A stretch of DNA of 49,947 nt, taken from an uncultured Clostridia bacterium. Lineage in GTDB: Bacteria; Bacillota; Clostridia; Christensenellales; UBA1242. Position numbers and translations under genes: made by a program. Where the stretch lies: positions 1-49,947 of the forward strand of contig CALVTE010000007.1 in NCBI GenBank assembly GCA_944360075.1. The letters run 5' to 3'. Below are positions 19,457-28,921 of the stretch, piece after piece (the first letter of the stretch is position 1; each line of letters starts with the position of its first letter). The notes beneath the pieces were generated by a model, which worked only from the letters and a program-made list of their open reading frames with translations, was not told the origin of the DNA and ran no database searches.

Positions 19457-21775
19457 ATGGTAAAAAACATTGTGAAAAGAGATGGTCGAATTGTTGAATT
19501 TGAGCTTTCAAAAATACAGCAAGCCATAGAAAAAGCCATCATTGCAACAGGTGAAGAGAATTTGAAAAAGGCTCAAGTTGTTGCAAAAAAAGTCGAAAAG
19601 GCTTTGAATGAAAAATTTGGGCAGACAGCACCAAGCATTGAAGAAATTCAAGACCAAGTTGAAAAAGCTTTGATGGAGTGCAAACTGGAAAAGGCTGCAA
19701 AAGCATACATCCTTTATCGAGAGAGCCGCAACAAAGTCAGAGAGATGAACTCAAATCTTATGAGAACCTTTGACAAAATCAATAATGCCGACTCAAAATC
19801 TTTTGATTTGAAAAGAGAAAACGCAAATATTGATGGTGACACTCCTATGGGCATTATGCTGCGTTTTGGTTCAGAAAGCGCAAAGACATATTTCACCAAC
19901 AGTTTACTGACGCCAGAAGAGGCAAAAGCTTATCAAGGTGGAGATATTCACATCCACGACTTTGATTTTTATGCTTTGACAGAAACTTGCTGCCAAATTG
20001 ATATTGAAAAGTTGTTTAAAGGTGGTTTTTCAACAGGCCATGGCTTTATCAGAGAGCCAAACGATATCAGAACATATGCCTCTCTTGTTTGCATTGCAAT
20101 TCAAGCCAACCAAAATGACCAACATGGCGGCCAAAGCATTCCAAACTTTGACTACGGCTTGGCTGAAGGCATCAAAAAAACCTTCAAAAAGATTTACAGA
20201 ACAAACTTTGCAAAGGCTTACGCCTTGAAAAATTGCGGAAAGAAAAGCGAGGACGAAGTTGTTTCAGCTTTGAAAGAAATTGAAAAACAAACTTCGCTTT
20301 ACCCAACCGTTGCAGGCTCAAAAGCCTATGACAAACAGGAAGAAAAGTTGGCTGAAAAACTGTTTGACAACCTTAAAGAATATAAGTCTGTGAAAAATTA
20401 TGCTCAAACCGAAAGTTTGCAAGAAACTGACGAGGCAACGCATCAAGCAATGGAAGCGCTTATTCACAACCTTAACACCATGCATTCTCGAGCTGGAGCG
20501 CAAGTGCCTTTTTCTTCAATCAACTTTGGAACTGACACCTCTCCTGAAGGAAGAATGGTGATCAAAAATATTTTGAGAGCCACTGAAGAAGGTCTTGGCA
20601 ATGGCGAAACTGCCATCTTCCCAATTTCTATTTTTAAGGTTAAGGAAGGGGTCAACTATAACCCGGGCGAGCCAAACTACGATATGTTCAAACTTGCCAT
20701 CCGCTGCAGCGCAAAAAGAATGTTCCCAAACTTCTCATTTATCGACGCGCCGTTCAACTTGCAGTATTATAAACCAGGTCACCCAGAAACTGAAATCGCT
20801 TACATGGGTTGCCGAACTCGAGTTATCGGCAATGTCTACGACCCTTCGCGAGAAATTGTTTATGGAAGAGGCAACTTGTCGTTTACATCAATAAACCTTC
20901 CAAGGCTGGCAATCGAAGCAAAAGGCGACATCAAAAAATTCTATCATGGCCTTGAAAAAATGATGGACCTTGTGACAGAACAGCTTTTGCATCGACTTAA
21001 AATTCAACAATCAAAACACGTGTATAACTATCCTTTCCTTATGGGGCAAGGTGTATGGATTGACTCAGACAAACTGGGCAAATTCGACTCGGTGGCAGAG
21101 GTGTTGAAACACGGCTCTTTGACATACGGCTTTATCGGTCTGGCGGAAGCTTTGATAGCTTTGACAGGCAAACATCAAGGTCAAAGCCAAAAAGTTTGGC
21201 AGATGGGCTACGACATTGTCAAATATATGCGTGATTATGCTGACAAAAAATCACAGCAATACAAACTCAACTTCACCCTTATTGCCACTCCTGCTGAAGG
21301 CTTGTCTGGCAGATTTGTCAAAATTGATAAGAAAAAATATGGAGAAATCAAGGGCGTGACCGACAAAGATTACTACACAAACAGCTTCCATATTCCTGTT
21401 TACTATCCAATCAGTGCAGAAAAGAAGATTGAACTTGAAGCACCTTTCCACGCTCTTTGCAATGGCGGACATATCACCTATGTTGAGCTTGATGGCGACA
21501 CTTCAGCCAACCTTGATGCTTTTGAAAAAGTCATCCGTTGCATGAAGGACAAAGGCATTGGCTACGGCGCAATCAACCACCCTATTGACAGAGACCCAGA
21601 ATGTGGATATAACGGCATTATTGGCGACCAATGCCCACACTGCGGAAGAAAAGAAGAAGACAACCACCCATTTGAAAGAATAAGAAGAATCACCGGCTAT
21701 TTAGTTGGCACTCTTGACAGATTTAACAATGCAAAGAGAGCCGAAGAGCATGACAGAGTGAAACATAACATATAA
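19457..21775 (+). CDS. nrdD: Anaerobic (class III) ribonucleoside-triphosphate reductase
   Basis: 772 aa from the ATG at 19457. It reduces NTPs to dNTPs using a glycyl radical under anaerobic conditions. Residues about 1-95 form an ATP-cone (KRDGRIVEFELSKI at the start). The C-terminus has the zinc site with CGYNGIIGDQCPHC near 715-730 and the glycyl radical motif RRITGYLVGT near 745. A start at 19418 is possible in frame but would overlap NrdR box 2; the AAAGGGGG at 19436-19442 lies 13 nt before the chosen ATG, a little far. nrdG follows after 11 nt. Presence of only this class in the window agrees with an anaerobic lifestyle. Confidence 0.96.
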   Translation: MVKNIVKRDGRIVEFELSKIQQAIEKAIIATGEENLKKAQVVAKKVEKALNEKFGQTAPSIEEIQDQVEKALMECKLEKAAKAYILYRESRNKVREMNSNLMRTFDKINNADSKSFDLKRENANIDGDTPMGIMLRFGSESAKTYFTNSLLTPEEAKAYQGGDIHIHDFDFYALTETCCQIDIEKLFKGGFSTGHGFIREPNDIRTYASLVCIAIQANQNDQHGGQSIPNFDYGLAEGIKKTFKKIYRTNFAKAYALKNCGKKSEDEVVSALKEIEKQTSLYPTVAGSKAYDKQEEKLAEKLFDNLKEYKSVKNYAQTESLQETDEATHQAMEALIHNLNTMHSRAGAQVPFSSINFGTDTSPEGRMVIKNILRATEEGLGNGETAIFPISIFKVKEGVNYNPGEPNYDMFKLAIRCSAKRMFPNFSFIDAPFNLQYYKPGHPETEIAYMGCRTRVIGNVYDPSREIVYGRGNLSFTSINLPRLAIEAKGDIKKFYHGLEKMMDLVTEQLLHRLKIQQSKHVYNYPFLMGQGVWIDSDKLGKFDSVAEVLKHGSLTYGFIGLAEALIALTGKHQGQSQKVWQMGYDIVKYMRDYADKKSQQYKLNFTLIATPAEGLSGRFVKIDKKKYGEIKGVTDKDYYTNSFHIPVYYPISAEKKIELEAPFHALCNGGHITYVELDGDTSANLDAFEKVIRCMKDKGIGYGAINHPIDRDPECGYNGIIGDQCPHCGRKEEDNHPFERIRRITGYLVGTLDRFNNAKRAEEHDRVKHNI

Positions 21776-21786
21776 AAAGGATAAAA

Positions 21787-22305
21787 ATGAAAAGACTGAG
21801 AATTTCAGGCATTGTGAACGATAGTATTGTGGACGGCCCAGGTTTGAGATTTACCATATTCACCCAAGGCTGCCCACATCACTGTCCAGGCTGCCACAAT
21901 CCGCAAACGCACCCGCTCAAAGGCGGCAAAAAAATTTCCATCAAAAAACTATACAAAAAAATCAAAGAAAACGGACTGCTGTGCGGAGTAACTTTTTCTG
22001 GTGGAGAGCCTTTCTTGCAAGCAAAAACGCTGCTGCCGCTTGCAAAAAAACTCAGAGAAGACGGCATTGAAATTGCTGCGTATACTGGATTTTTGTTTGA
22101 AGAGCTGCTCAATGGAAAAGTCCCTGAAGGAAAAGAACTTTTGTCGCAGCTGGATGTTTTGATTGACGGAAAGTTTGTGCAAAAACTAAAAAGCCTTGAC
22201 CTTGCTTTTAAAGGCTCTTCAAATCAACGAACGATAGATGTGCAAAAGTCACTTGAAAAAGGTAAAGCTGTTTTAAGCAAAGACCCAAGATGGAACAAAA
22301 ATTGA
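21787..22305 (+). CDS. nrdG: Anaerobic ribonucleotide reductase activating protein (radical SAM)
   Basis: 172 aa. It makes the glycyl radical on NrdD. The [4Fe-4S] motif GCPHHCPGCHNPQTH (CxxxCxxC) lies near residue 29, followed by the SAM-binding TFSGGEPFLQA near 73 and the DGKF motif near 130. Start supported by AAAAGGA a few bases upstream. It is the second gene of the nrdDG operon and is followed by a terminator. Stop is TGA. Confidence 0.96.
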   Translation: MKRLRISGIVNDSIVDGPGLRFTIFTQGCPHHCPGCHNPQTHPLKGGKKISIKKLYKKIKENGLLCGVTFSGGEPFLQAKTLLPLAKKLREDGIEIAAYTGFLFEELLNGKVPEGKELLSQLDVLIDGKFVQKLKSLDLAFKGSSNQRTIDVQKSLEKGKAVLSKDPRWNKN

Positions 22306-22326
22306 CCACAAAAACGCACAACCAAA

Positions 22327-22357
22327 CAAAAAAACTGCATTTTATGCAGTTTTTTTA
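22327..22357. terminator. Bidirectional terminator between nrdG and uvrA
   Basis: AAAAAACTGCA and TGCAGTTTTTT around a TTTTA-type loop, with T runs in both directions; it overlaps the uvrA stop codon on the minus strand. Confidence 0.85.
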
Positions 22358-25189
22358 TTGTTTTAGCATCTTTTTTAAATATTTGCCGGTGTAAGATTTT
22401 TCAACTTTGGCAACCTCTTCCGGAGTGCCTGTTGCAACAACTTCGCCGCCTCGGTTGCCTCCTTCTGGGCCTAAGTCTATGATATAGTCAGCCGACTTGA
22501 TAACGTCAAGGTTGTGTTCAATCACCACCACGCTGTTGCCGTTTTCGACCAGTTTGTTTAAAATGCAAATCAGTTTTTTGACGTCATACATATGCAGGCC
22601 AGTGGTAGGCTCGTCGAGAAGATAGATAGTTTTTCCAGTTGATTTTTTTGAAAGCTCGCTTGCAAGTTTGACTCGCTGCGCTTCACCGCCAGAAAGTTCG
22701 GTTGCACTCTGACCAAGTTTGACATAGCCTAGCCCGACATCATAAAGGGCTTGCACCTTGTTTTTTATGGCTGGAATATTCTCAAAAAATTTAAGCGCAT
22801 CTTCAACAGTCATCTCAAGCACGTCATTTATATTTTTGCCTTTATAGCGCACTTCCAAGGTTTCGCGGTTATATCTTTTGCCTTTGCACGCTTCGCAAGT
22901 CACGGCAATGTCTGGCAGGAAATACATCTCGATTTCTTTTATACCTGCTCCTTCGCAAGCATCACATCTTCCGCCCTTAACGTTAAAACTAAATCTTCCA
23001 GCTTTATAGCCTCTCGCTTTTGCCTCTGGTGTGCTTGCAAAAAGGTCGCGAATGGCCGAAAACATACCAACATAGGTGGCTGGATTTGACCGCGGAGTTC
23101 TGCCGATTGGAGATTGGTCGATTGAAATCACTTTGTCAAGAGCTGAAATGTTTTCAATCTTGTCAAACTTGCCGTTTTCAAGACGTGAATTGTTGAGGCT
23201 GTTTGAAAGATAAGGGAACAAAATTTCATTTATCAAACTTGATTTGCCGCTGCCTGAAACGCCCGTCACGCAAGCAAAAACGCCAAGAGGAATTTGAACG
23301 TCAATGTTTTTCAGATTGTTCTCTTTTGCTCCTTTGATTTTTAGAAAACCTTTTGGCGCTCTTCTTTGCAAAGGCAGGTCAATCTTTTCTTCTCCGCGCA
23401 AAAACTTGGCTGTGATTGAGTTGGAATTTTTGATGATGTCTTCAACTTTTCCGTTGCCCACAACTTGTCCGCCGTGCACACCAGCAAAAGGCCCAATATC
23501 CACCAGCCAATCTGCACTTCTTATGGTGTCTTCGTCGTGTTCAACCACAATCAAAGTGTTTCCAAGGTCTCGAAGATGTTTCAGCGTGCCGATAAGCCGA
23601 TCGTTATCGCGTTGATGAAGTCCAATGCTAGGCTCATCCAAAATGTATAAAACTCCTGAAAGACCACTGCCAATTTGTGTGGCAAGCCTTATTCGTTGAG
23701 CCTCTCCACCCGACAAAGTCTCGGCAGAGCGAGCAAGCGTCAGATAGTCAAGCCCCACATCGCTCAAAAATTTCAGCCTTGCCCTTATTTCCTTTAAAAT
23801 GCTGTTTGCAATTTCTTGTTTTTCCCGACTGAGCGAGAAATCTTTGAAATATTCAATAAGCTCTTCAACCGTCATGTCGCACACCTGCGAGATGTCTTTG
23901 CCCTTCACTTTCAAAGACAGTGCCTGCTCGTTTAAACGTTTTCCGTGGCAGACAGGACAAGTGATTTCACGCACAAATTTGCCAATTTCAAACCTGACAA
24001 ATTCACTTTTGCTTTCAACCAACCTTCTTTTGAGATTGTTGACAATCCCCTCAAACGCCAGTGCCTTTTTGCCGTTGAAATGCTCGTAGGTTTTGTTTCT
24101 AGCCTCGTTGCCAAAAAGGTCTAGTTTTTCGCCATTGTTGCCATAGAGCAAAATGTCCAGTTTTTTTCTTGGCAGCGATTTGACAGCCACAGTCAGGTCA
24201 ATATCATATTGTTTTGAAAGTGCATCGAAAAAACGTTTTGCCATGCTGCCTTCATCATAACGCCAGCCTGTCAAACTAAATGCTCCGTCTGCAATTGAAA
24301 GGTCGCCATTTTTAAGCACTAAGCCCTCATCCACATCGCTGACCAGTCCAAGCCCTGCGCATTCTTGACATGCCCCGTATGGCGCATTGAAAGAAAACAG
24401 CCTTGGCGAAACTTCTTCCAGCGTCCAACCGCAATTTGGGCAGGCATAATTGGTGCTAAACAAAGTCGGCTGACCATCGTTTTCAACGATGACCAACCCT
24501 TGCCCAAGTTTTACCGCCGTTTCTATGCTGTCATTGAGCCTTGAAGAGACTGTCTCTTTTAAAACAATTCTGTCAATCACAGCACTGATGTTGTGTTTTA
24601 TATTTTTGTCGAGCGCAATTTCTTCGTCAAGTGAATAAATAACTCCGTCCACCTGAACCCTTGCGTAGCCCGATTTTTTCAAACTTTCAAAATTTTTTGC
24701 AAATGTCCCCTTCTGTCCGCGCGCAATAGGGGCAAGAATGGTGATTTTGCTGCCAAGCGGCATTGCCAAAACACTGTCAACAATTTGGTCGACGGTCTGC
24801 TGCGATATGGCTTTGTGGCAATGTGGACAATATGGCGTGCCCACGCGAGCAAAAAGCAGCCTGAGATAGTCATAAATCTCAGTGACTGTGCCAACCGTTG
24901 AACGTGGATTGTGATTGGTTGTTTTTTGGTCGATTGAAATTGCAGGAGAAAGCCCGTCAATCGATTCCACATCCGGCTTTTGAGCCTGACCTAAAAACTG
25001 CCTTGCGTAAGAAGAAAGGCTTTCGATATATCTGCGTTGACCTTCTGCAAAAATGGTGCCAAAAGCCAGACTGGTTTTGCCCGAACCGCTGACACCTGTG
25101 AAAACAATAAGTTTGTTTTTTGGAATTTCCAAATCAATATTTTTTAAATTGTTTTCTTTTGCGCCTTTGATGATAATTTTGTTTTCCAT
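22355..25189 (-). CDS. uvrA: Excinuclease ABC subunit A
   Basis: 944 aa. It is the damage-sensing ATPase of nucleotide excision repair. Two ABC modules: Walker A GVSGSGKTS near residue 30 and GVSGSGKSS near 640; signatures LSGGEAQRI near 485 and LSGGEAQRV near 825; zinc fingers with CPHC/CPVC motifs and CDACEGAG/CEACKG near 735-760. The start is set at ATG 25189 (MENKIIIKGAKENNLKNI), the usual family N-terminus; an upstream TTG in frame has no ribosome site. A perfect TATAAT lies only six bases before the ATG, so the transcript is probably leaderless. uvrB ends 47 nt upstream on the same strand. Confidence 0.97.
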   Translation of the reverse strand: MENKIIIKGAKENNLKNIDLEIPKNKLIVFTGVSGSGKTSLAFGTIFAEGQRRYIESLSSYARQFLGQAQKPDVESIDGLSPAISIDQKTTNHNPRSTVGTVTEIYDYLRLLFARVGTPYCPHCHKAISQQTVDQIVDSVLAMPLGSKITILAPIARGQKGTFAKNFESLKKSGYARVQVDGVIYSLDEEIALDKNIKHNISAVIDRIVLKETVSSRLNDSIETAVKLGQGLVIVENDGQPTLFSTNYACPNCGWTLEEVSPRLFSFNAPYGACQECAGLGLVSDVDEGLVLKNGDLSIADGAFSLTGWRYDEGSMAKRFFDALSKQYDIDLTVAVKSLPRKKLDILLYGNNGEKLDLFGNEARNKTYEHFNGKKALAFEGIVNNLKRRLVESKSEFVRFEIGKFVREITCPVCHGKRLNEQALSLKVKGKDISQVCDMTVEELIEYFKDFSLSREKQEIANSILKEIRARLKFLSDVGLDYLTLARSAETLSGGEAQRIRLATQIGSGLSGVLYILDEPSIGLHQRDNDRLIGTLKHLRDLGNTLIVVEHDEDTIRSADWLVDIGPFAGVHGGQVVGNGKVEDIIKNSNSITAKFLRGEEKIDLPLQRRAPKGFLKIKGAKENNLKNIDVQIPLGVFACVTGVSGSGKSSLINEILFPYLSNSLNNSRLENGKFDKIENISALDKVISIDQSPIGRTPRSNPATYVGMFSAIRDLFASTPEAKARGYKAGRFSFNVKGGRCDACEGAGIKEIEMYFLPDIAVTCEACKGKRYNRETLEVRYKGKNINDVLEMTVEDALKFFENIPAIKNKVQALYDVGLGYVKLGQSATELSGGEAQRVKLASELSKKSTGKTIYLLDEPTTGLHMYDVKKLICILNKLVENGNSVVVIEHNLDVIKSADYIIDLGPEGGNRGGEVVATGTPEEVAKVEKSYTGKYLKKMLKQ

Positions 25190-25195
25190 AACATT

Positions 25196-25222
25196 ATTAT
25201 ACCACAAATTTGCCTTTTTCAA
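25196..25222 (-). promoter_or_regulatory. Extended -10 promoter for leaderless uvrA
   Basis: Minus strand: TGGTATAAT with TATAAT at 25196-25201 (extended -10), weak TTGAAA at 15-bp distance. Six bases separate it from the uvrA ATG. No Shine-Dalgarno lies between. Confidence 0.55.
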
Positions 25223-25236
25223 GCAAAATTGTTACA

Positions 25237-27195
25237 TTATCTTCTTTCTTTATCCAATCTTTTTCGAAGCTTTTGAATTTGATCACGCAAAACAAGCGCT
25301 CTTTCAAAATCCAGGGAGTTTGAAGCAATTTTCATCATTGCCGTCAATTTTTCAATTTCTTTTGGAATTTCTTCCTTTTTCAATCTGTCACTGCCCACTT
25401 TTTTGGTTATTTCCAAAGTGTTTGTGATGGCCTTTATGATAGTTTTTGGAGTGATGTTATGCTGTTTGTTGTATTCTTCCTGCACCCTTCTTCTTTTTTC
25501 AGTGATGTCGATTGCTCTTTTCATTGAGTCTGTGATGCTGTCAGCAAACATGACCACTCTTCCGTTTGCATTTCTAGCCGCACGCCCAATAGTTTGAATA
25601 AGCGCACCCTCGCTTCGCAAAAAGCCTTCTTTGTCAGCATCTAGAATACAAACAAGTTCAACTTCTGGCATATCCAGCCCTTCACGAAGCAGATTGATGC
25701 CCACCAGCACGTCAAACTCGCCGCTGCGAAGTCCATTGACAATCTCCACCCTTTCCATGGTGTCAATTTCAGAGTGCATATACTTTGTTTTAAAATTATG
25801 CTCTTGCAAATATGTGGTCAAACTTTCTGCCATCTTTTTTGTAAGAGTGGTCACCAGCACTCGAGCATTATGAGAAATTGTAATCTTTATTTGCTCCATA
25901 AGCTCTTCAATTTGATTTTTGATAGGCTTGATTTCAATTTTTGGGTCTAGCAAGCCGGTAGGCCTGATGAGTTGTTCAACAATTTGGTCAGCTTGGTCTA
26001 GCTCATACTTGGCAGGCGTGGCAGAAACAAACAGGGTTTGACCTAGCTTTTTTGAAAACTCGTCAAAAGTCAGCGGTCTGTTATCTTTTGCCGCTTCCAA
26101 TCTGAAGCCATATTCAACCAGCGACTGTTTTCTGGCTTTGTCGCCGTTATACATCGCTCGAATTTGCGGCAGAGTCATGTGGCTTTCGTCAATAATGGTC
26201 AAAAAGTCTTTTGGGAAGTAGTCAATAAGGGTGAATGGCGGCTCGCCCGGTCTGCGACCGTCAAAGTAGCGAGAATAGTTTTCGATGCCGCTGCAATAGC
26301 CAACTTCTCGCATCATTTCTTCATCATAAGCAACTCTCTGCCCAATCCGTTCAGCTTCAAGCGGCTTGTTTTCTTTTTGGAAATTTTCGATAGCCTCAAG
26401 TCTGTCCTGCTCAATTTGAGCAAGTGCACTTTCCATTTTCTCACGACCAACAGCGTAATGAGTGGCGGGATAAATTGCCACCATTTTGAGCTGATTGACA
26501 AGATTGCCAGTGGTTGGGTCAAAATCGTAAATCTTTTCAATCTCGTCGCCAAAAAATTGAACTCTGATGGCAAGCGAAGACTGAGATGCTGGAAAAATAT
26601 CCACCGTGTCGCCCTTGACGCGGAAAGTTGAGCGCTTGAAGTCAATGTCAGAGCGAGTGTATTGAATATCGATAAGTCTGGCAATAAGTTGGTCGCGGTC
26701 AATTTGGTCACCTTGCCTTAAAGCGATGTGCAAGTTGTAGTATTCTTCTGGGTTGCCAAGGCCATAAATGCAAGAGACAGAAGCCACAACAATCACATCA
26801 TCGCGCTCCAAAATTGAAGCCGTGGCGCTGGCTCGAAGTTTGTCAATTTCGTCATTTATCGCCATATCTTTTTCTATGTAAGTGTCGGTGGAAACAATGT
26901 AGGCTTCGGGTTGATAGTAGTCGTAATACGACACAAAATATTCCACTCGATTGTGCGGAAAAAACTCGCGAAATTCGTTGCAAAGTTGTGCTGCCAAAGT
27001 TTTGTTGTGCGCGATGACAAGCGTTGGTTTTTTAAGCCGAGTGATGATGTTTGCCATGGTAAAAGTTTTGCCGCTGCCCGTCACGCCAAGAAGAACTTGA
27101 TTTTTAAGACCTTCTTCAAAGCCCTGCGCGATTTTGTCAATAGCCTGCGGCTGGTCGCCTGCTGGGCTGTAGTTTGAAACTAACTTAAACTCCAT
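25237..27195 (-). CDS. uvrB: Excinuclease ABC subunit B
   Basis: 652 aa, the usual length. It is the helicase-like damage verification subunit. Walker [11 protein letters not shown] near residue 38, the beta-hairpin region [10 protein letters not shown] near 92, DEAD-type DESHM near 335, the helicase motif [11 protein letters not shown] near 535, and a C-terminal UVR domain (about 615-650). Start preceded by AAAGGAG. Gene order is uvrB then uvrA with a 47-nt gap that contains a separate uvrA promoter. I saw no clear LexA box upstream, although the upstream winged-helix gene is only 9 nt away. Confidence 0.97.
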   Translation of the reverse strand: MEFKLVSNYSPAGDQPQAIDKIAQGFEEGLKNQVLLGVTGSGKTFTMANIITRLKKPTLVIAHNKTLAAQLCNEFREFFPHNRVEYFVSYYDYYQPEAYIVSTDTYIEKDMAINDEIDKLRASATASILERDDVIVVASVSCIYGLGNPEEYYNLHIALRQGDQIDRDQLIARLIDIQYTRSDIDFKRSTFRVKGDTVDIFPASQSSLAIRVQFFGDEIEKIYDFDPTTGNLVNQLKMVAIYPATHYAVGREKMESALAQIEQDRLEAIENFQKENKPLEAERIGQRVAYDEEMMREVGYCSGIENYSRYFDGRRPGEPPFTLIDYFPKDFLTIIDESHMTLPQIRAMYNGDKARKQSLVEYGFRLEAAKDNRPLTFDEFSKKLGQTLFVSATPAKYELDQADQIVEQLIRPTGLLDPKIEIKPIKNQIEELMEQIKITISHNARVLVTTLTKKMAESLTTYLQEHNFKTKYMHSEIDTMERVEIVNGLRSGEFDVLVGINLLREGLDMPEVELVCILDADKEGFLRSEGALIQTIGRAARNANGRVVMFADSITDSMKRAIDITEKRRRVQEEYNKQHNITPKTIIKAITNTLEITKKVGSDRLKKEEIPKEIEKLTAMMKIASNSLDFERALVLRDQIQKLRKRLDKERR

Positions 27196-27204
27196 TTTGC
27201 TCCT

Positions 27205-27567
27205 TTAACTTTTGAAAACTATTTTTAAAATCAATCCAAACACAAAACTCACCGTTGCCAGAAATATGCTTCGCAGTATAAGCATGGCCATGGCTTTTTT
27301 CTGCTTTTTTTGATCAGCAAGAAAAGTTTTGCCTTTGTTTTTGAGCGTTACACAATAATAATAACCATTTTTGCCTTCAGATGCAACAAAATCAAGATAA
27401 TTTTCAAGTGACAGGCGCGCCATAATCTCATCAATTTCAGAAACTGTCAGAACCAGTTTAGGGTTTAAATCCTTTGCAATTTGATAGGGCGAAATAAGAT
27501 GGGCTTTTTTGTTTGCGCACACCTTGCACAGATAGGTCAAAACCAGTTTTTCTCGCCTTTGAGACAT
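27205..27567 (-). CDS. Small winged-helix-like protein with C-terminal membrane anchor (copy 1)
   Basis: 120 aa, not a recognised family. Residues about 1-90 read like a winged helix (REKLVLTYLCKVC, then IDEIMARLSLENYLDF, then a beta-rich GYYYCVTLKNKGKTFL). A basic linker (KKQKK) leads to one hydrophobic segment at about 97-117 near the C-terminus (IFLATVSFVFGLILKIVF), so it may be tail-anchored. It is divergent from a gene of the same length and layout (27665-28024), clearly a paralogue. It lies 9 nt upstream of uvrB. No ribosome site; TAAAAT lies six bases before the ATG. A membrane-tethered regulator is possible, but DNA binding is not shown. Confidence 0.7.
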   Translation of the reverse strand: MSQRREKLVLTYLCKVCANKKAHLISPYQIAKDLNPKLVLTVSEIDEIMARLSLENYLDFVASEGKNGYYYCVTLKNKGKTFLADQKKQKKAMAMLILRSIFLATVSFVFGLILKIVFKS

Positions 27568-27573
27568 ACAAAA

Positions 27574-27579
27574 ATTTTA
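27574..27579 (-). promoter_or_regulatory. -10 box for a leaderless winged-helix transcript
   Basis: TAAAAT on the minus strand, six bases before the ATG at 27567. No convincing -35 hexamer at 16-18 bp, so the promoter is weaker evidence than the other leaderless cases. Confidence 0.35.
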
Positions 27580-27664
27580 TTGACAAAAAATTGCGAAAAT
27601 AATCATTTTGAAGTTTTGCCCTTGCAAATTGAATAAAAGAAGATTTTTTTGCAATAAATCTTTT

Positions 27665-28024
27665 ATGCTCGACCTTCCATCACGACTGATTTTAAAATAT
27701 CTTATCAAAGAATGCAAAGACGGCTCCTACAAAATCATCGAGAAAAATGATTTGCTTTGTTTGTTGCCTGCAAAAAGCAAGGTCTCGAAAGAACAGCTTG
27801 ACAAAATCATGTATAAACTTGAGCAGCAAGATTTGATTTCGCTAAGATATGATGACGACGATGTGTTTTGCCTTTGCACACTGGCAAAGTCTGGCCAGAT
27901 TTTTGAAGAAAACAAAAAAAGTGAAAGAAAATCAAGCTTTCTTTCACCCTTAAATTTTTTGATAATTTTTTTGCTGACCTTTTCAGCGTCAATTCTTGCC
28001 GGGCTGGTCTTGTCAATCATTTAG
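27665..28024 (+). CDS. Small winged-helix-like protein with C-terminal membrane anchor (copy 2)
   Basis: 119 aa from the ATG at 27665; this start makes it the same length as its divergent paralogue at 27205-27567. Residues about 3-90 show the same pattern (PSRLILKYLIKEC, then LDKIMYKLEQQDLISL, then a beta pair with LCTLAKSGQIF), followed by a basic linker and a hydrophobic segment (about 95-118, NFLIIFLLTFSASILAGLVL). A longer form from TTG at 27608 is possible but adds an unlikely basic Cys-rich stretch. No clear ribosome site. Its 3' end overlaps the convergent radC gene by 12 nt. Function unknown. Confidence 0.65.
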   Translation: MLDLPSRLILKYLIKECKDGSYKIIEKNDLLCLLPAKSKVSKEQLDKIMYKLEQQDLISLRYDDDDVFCLCTLAKSGQIFEENKKSERKSSFLSPLNFLIIFLLTFSASILAGLVLSII

Positions 28025-28825
28025 CCCAGCGATTTCGCTTTTAAGTTCGGCCATCCACTGGGTTTTGTCTGCAAAAATCAGATTGTCAAGCGGTTTGACC
28101 TCGTCAAGATAAACCCTTGCCACCATTTTGTTTTCCATGCTGTAAAGCCCGTCAGTGCCCACAATAAGCGAGTCGAGAAGTTGACAATTTGCCATGCTTG
28201 TCATGGACTTTAACGTTTGAAAAGCTTTTTCGTCTTGAGCAGACGGTTTGCAATTTCCATTTGGATGATTGTGCACAACAATAAGCGCATGAGCCTTTGT
28301 TGAAGCAAGATACATCATCAGGTCGCTCATCGAAATGCCCACCATATTGATTGAGCCGCGTGCGAACAGTTTTGTGTTGACGCACTTTTTGTTTGCACCA
28401 ACGGCAATAAAATAAAGCTCTTCAACGTTTTTAAATCTCAAAAGATTTTCAACATAATCATAAATATCAGTAAAGTTGTCAAATTTTGGAGAGAGCTTCA
28501 TTTTGTCAAGTGCGTAAACCAAATTGATTTGAGTCAGCAGATGCAACTTTTTGGCAGAAAGCTCACCCATGCCTTTTATGCGCGCAACATCATTGACGTC
28601 AGCTTCCAAAACTGCCGAAAGACTGCCAAAATGGTCAAGCAATCTGTGCGACAACGGATTGACGTCTCCCCTTGGAAAAACAAAACATAAAATCGTTTCA
28701 AGTGCCTGAACTTGCTGCAAGTTGTCAAGCCCAACATCATAAGCATGAGTAAACAGTCGTTCTCTGTGCCCTTCGTGAATATTTTTCTCCGGTTTTGCCG
28801 ACTTTTCTTTTGTGGCTTTTGCCAT
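28013..28825 (-). CDS. radC: RadC-family JAB/MPN domain protein
   Basis: 270 aa from ATG 28825, which has GGGGAG upstream. Helix-hairpin-helix-like N-terminal half (VARIKGMGELSAKKL near residue 75) and a C-terminal JAB/MPN domain with the metal motif HNHPNG near 185 followed by PSxxD about eight residues on. RadC proteins were once linked to repair, but their role is unproven; many belong to mobile elements, while this one sits beside uvrA/uvrB. Convergent with, and overlapping by 12 nt, the preceding small gene. Stop is TGA. Confidence 0.9.
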   Translation of the reverse strand: MAKATKEKSAKPEKNIHEGHRERLFTHAYDVGLDNLQQVQALETILCFVFPRGDVNPLSHRLLDHFGSLSAVLEADVNDVARIKGMGELSAKKLHLLTQINLVYALDKMKLSPKFDNFTDIYDYVENLLRFKNVEELYFIAVGANKKCVNTKLFARGSINMVGISMSDLMMYLASTKAHALIVVHNHPNGNCKPSAQDEKAFQTLKSMTSMANCQLLDSLIVGTDGLYSMENKMVARVYLDEVKPLDNLIFADKTQWMAELKSEIAGLND

Positions 28826-28851
28826 TTCATCTCCCCTTTTTTTACGCACTT

Positions 28852-28881
28852 ATTTTAGCATAATCGCCACCAGCTTTCCAA
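28852..28881 (-). promoter_or_regulatory. Promoter of radC
   Basis: Minus strand: TTGGAA (28876-28881), 18-bp spacer, TAAAAT (28852-28857), about 26 nt before the ATG with a normal ribosome site in between. Confidence 0.45.
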
Positions 28882-28921
28882 ACAATTTTGCAAAAATTTC
28901 AAAAAACGCAAAACAATCTTT

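Noticed and set aside
26164..26631. 155-aa plus-strand frame within uvrB
   Set aside because: Shadow frame opposite a highly conserved gene.
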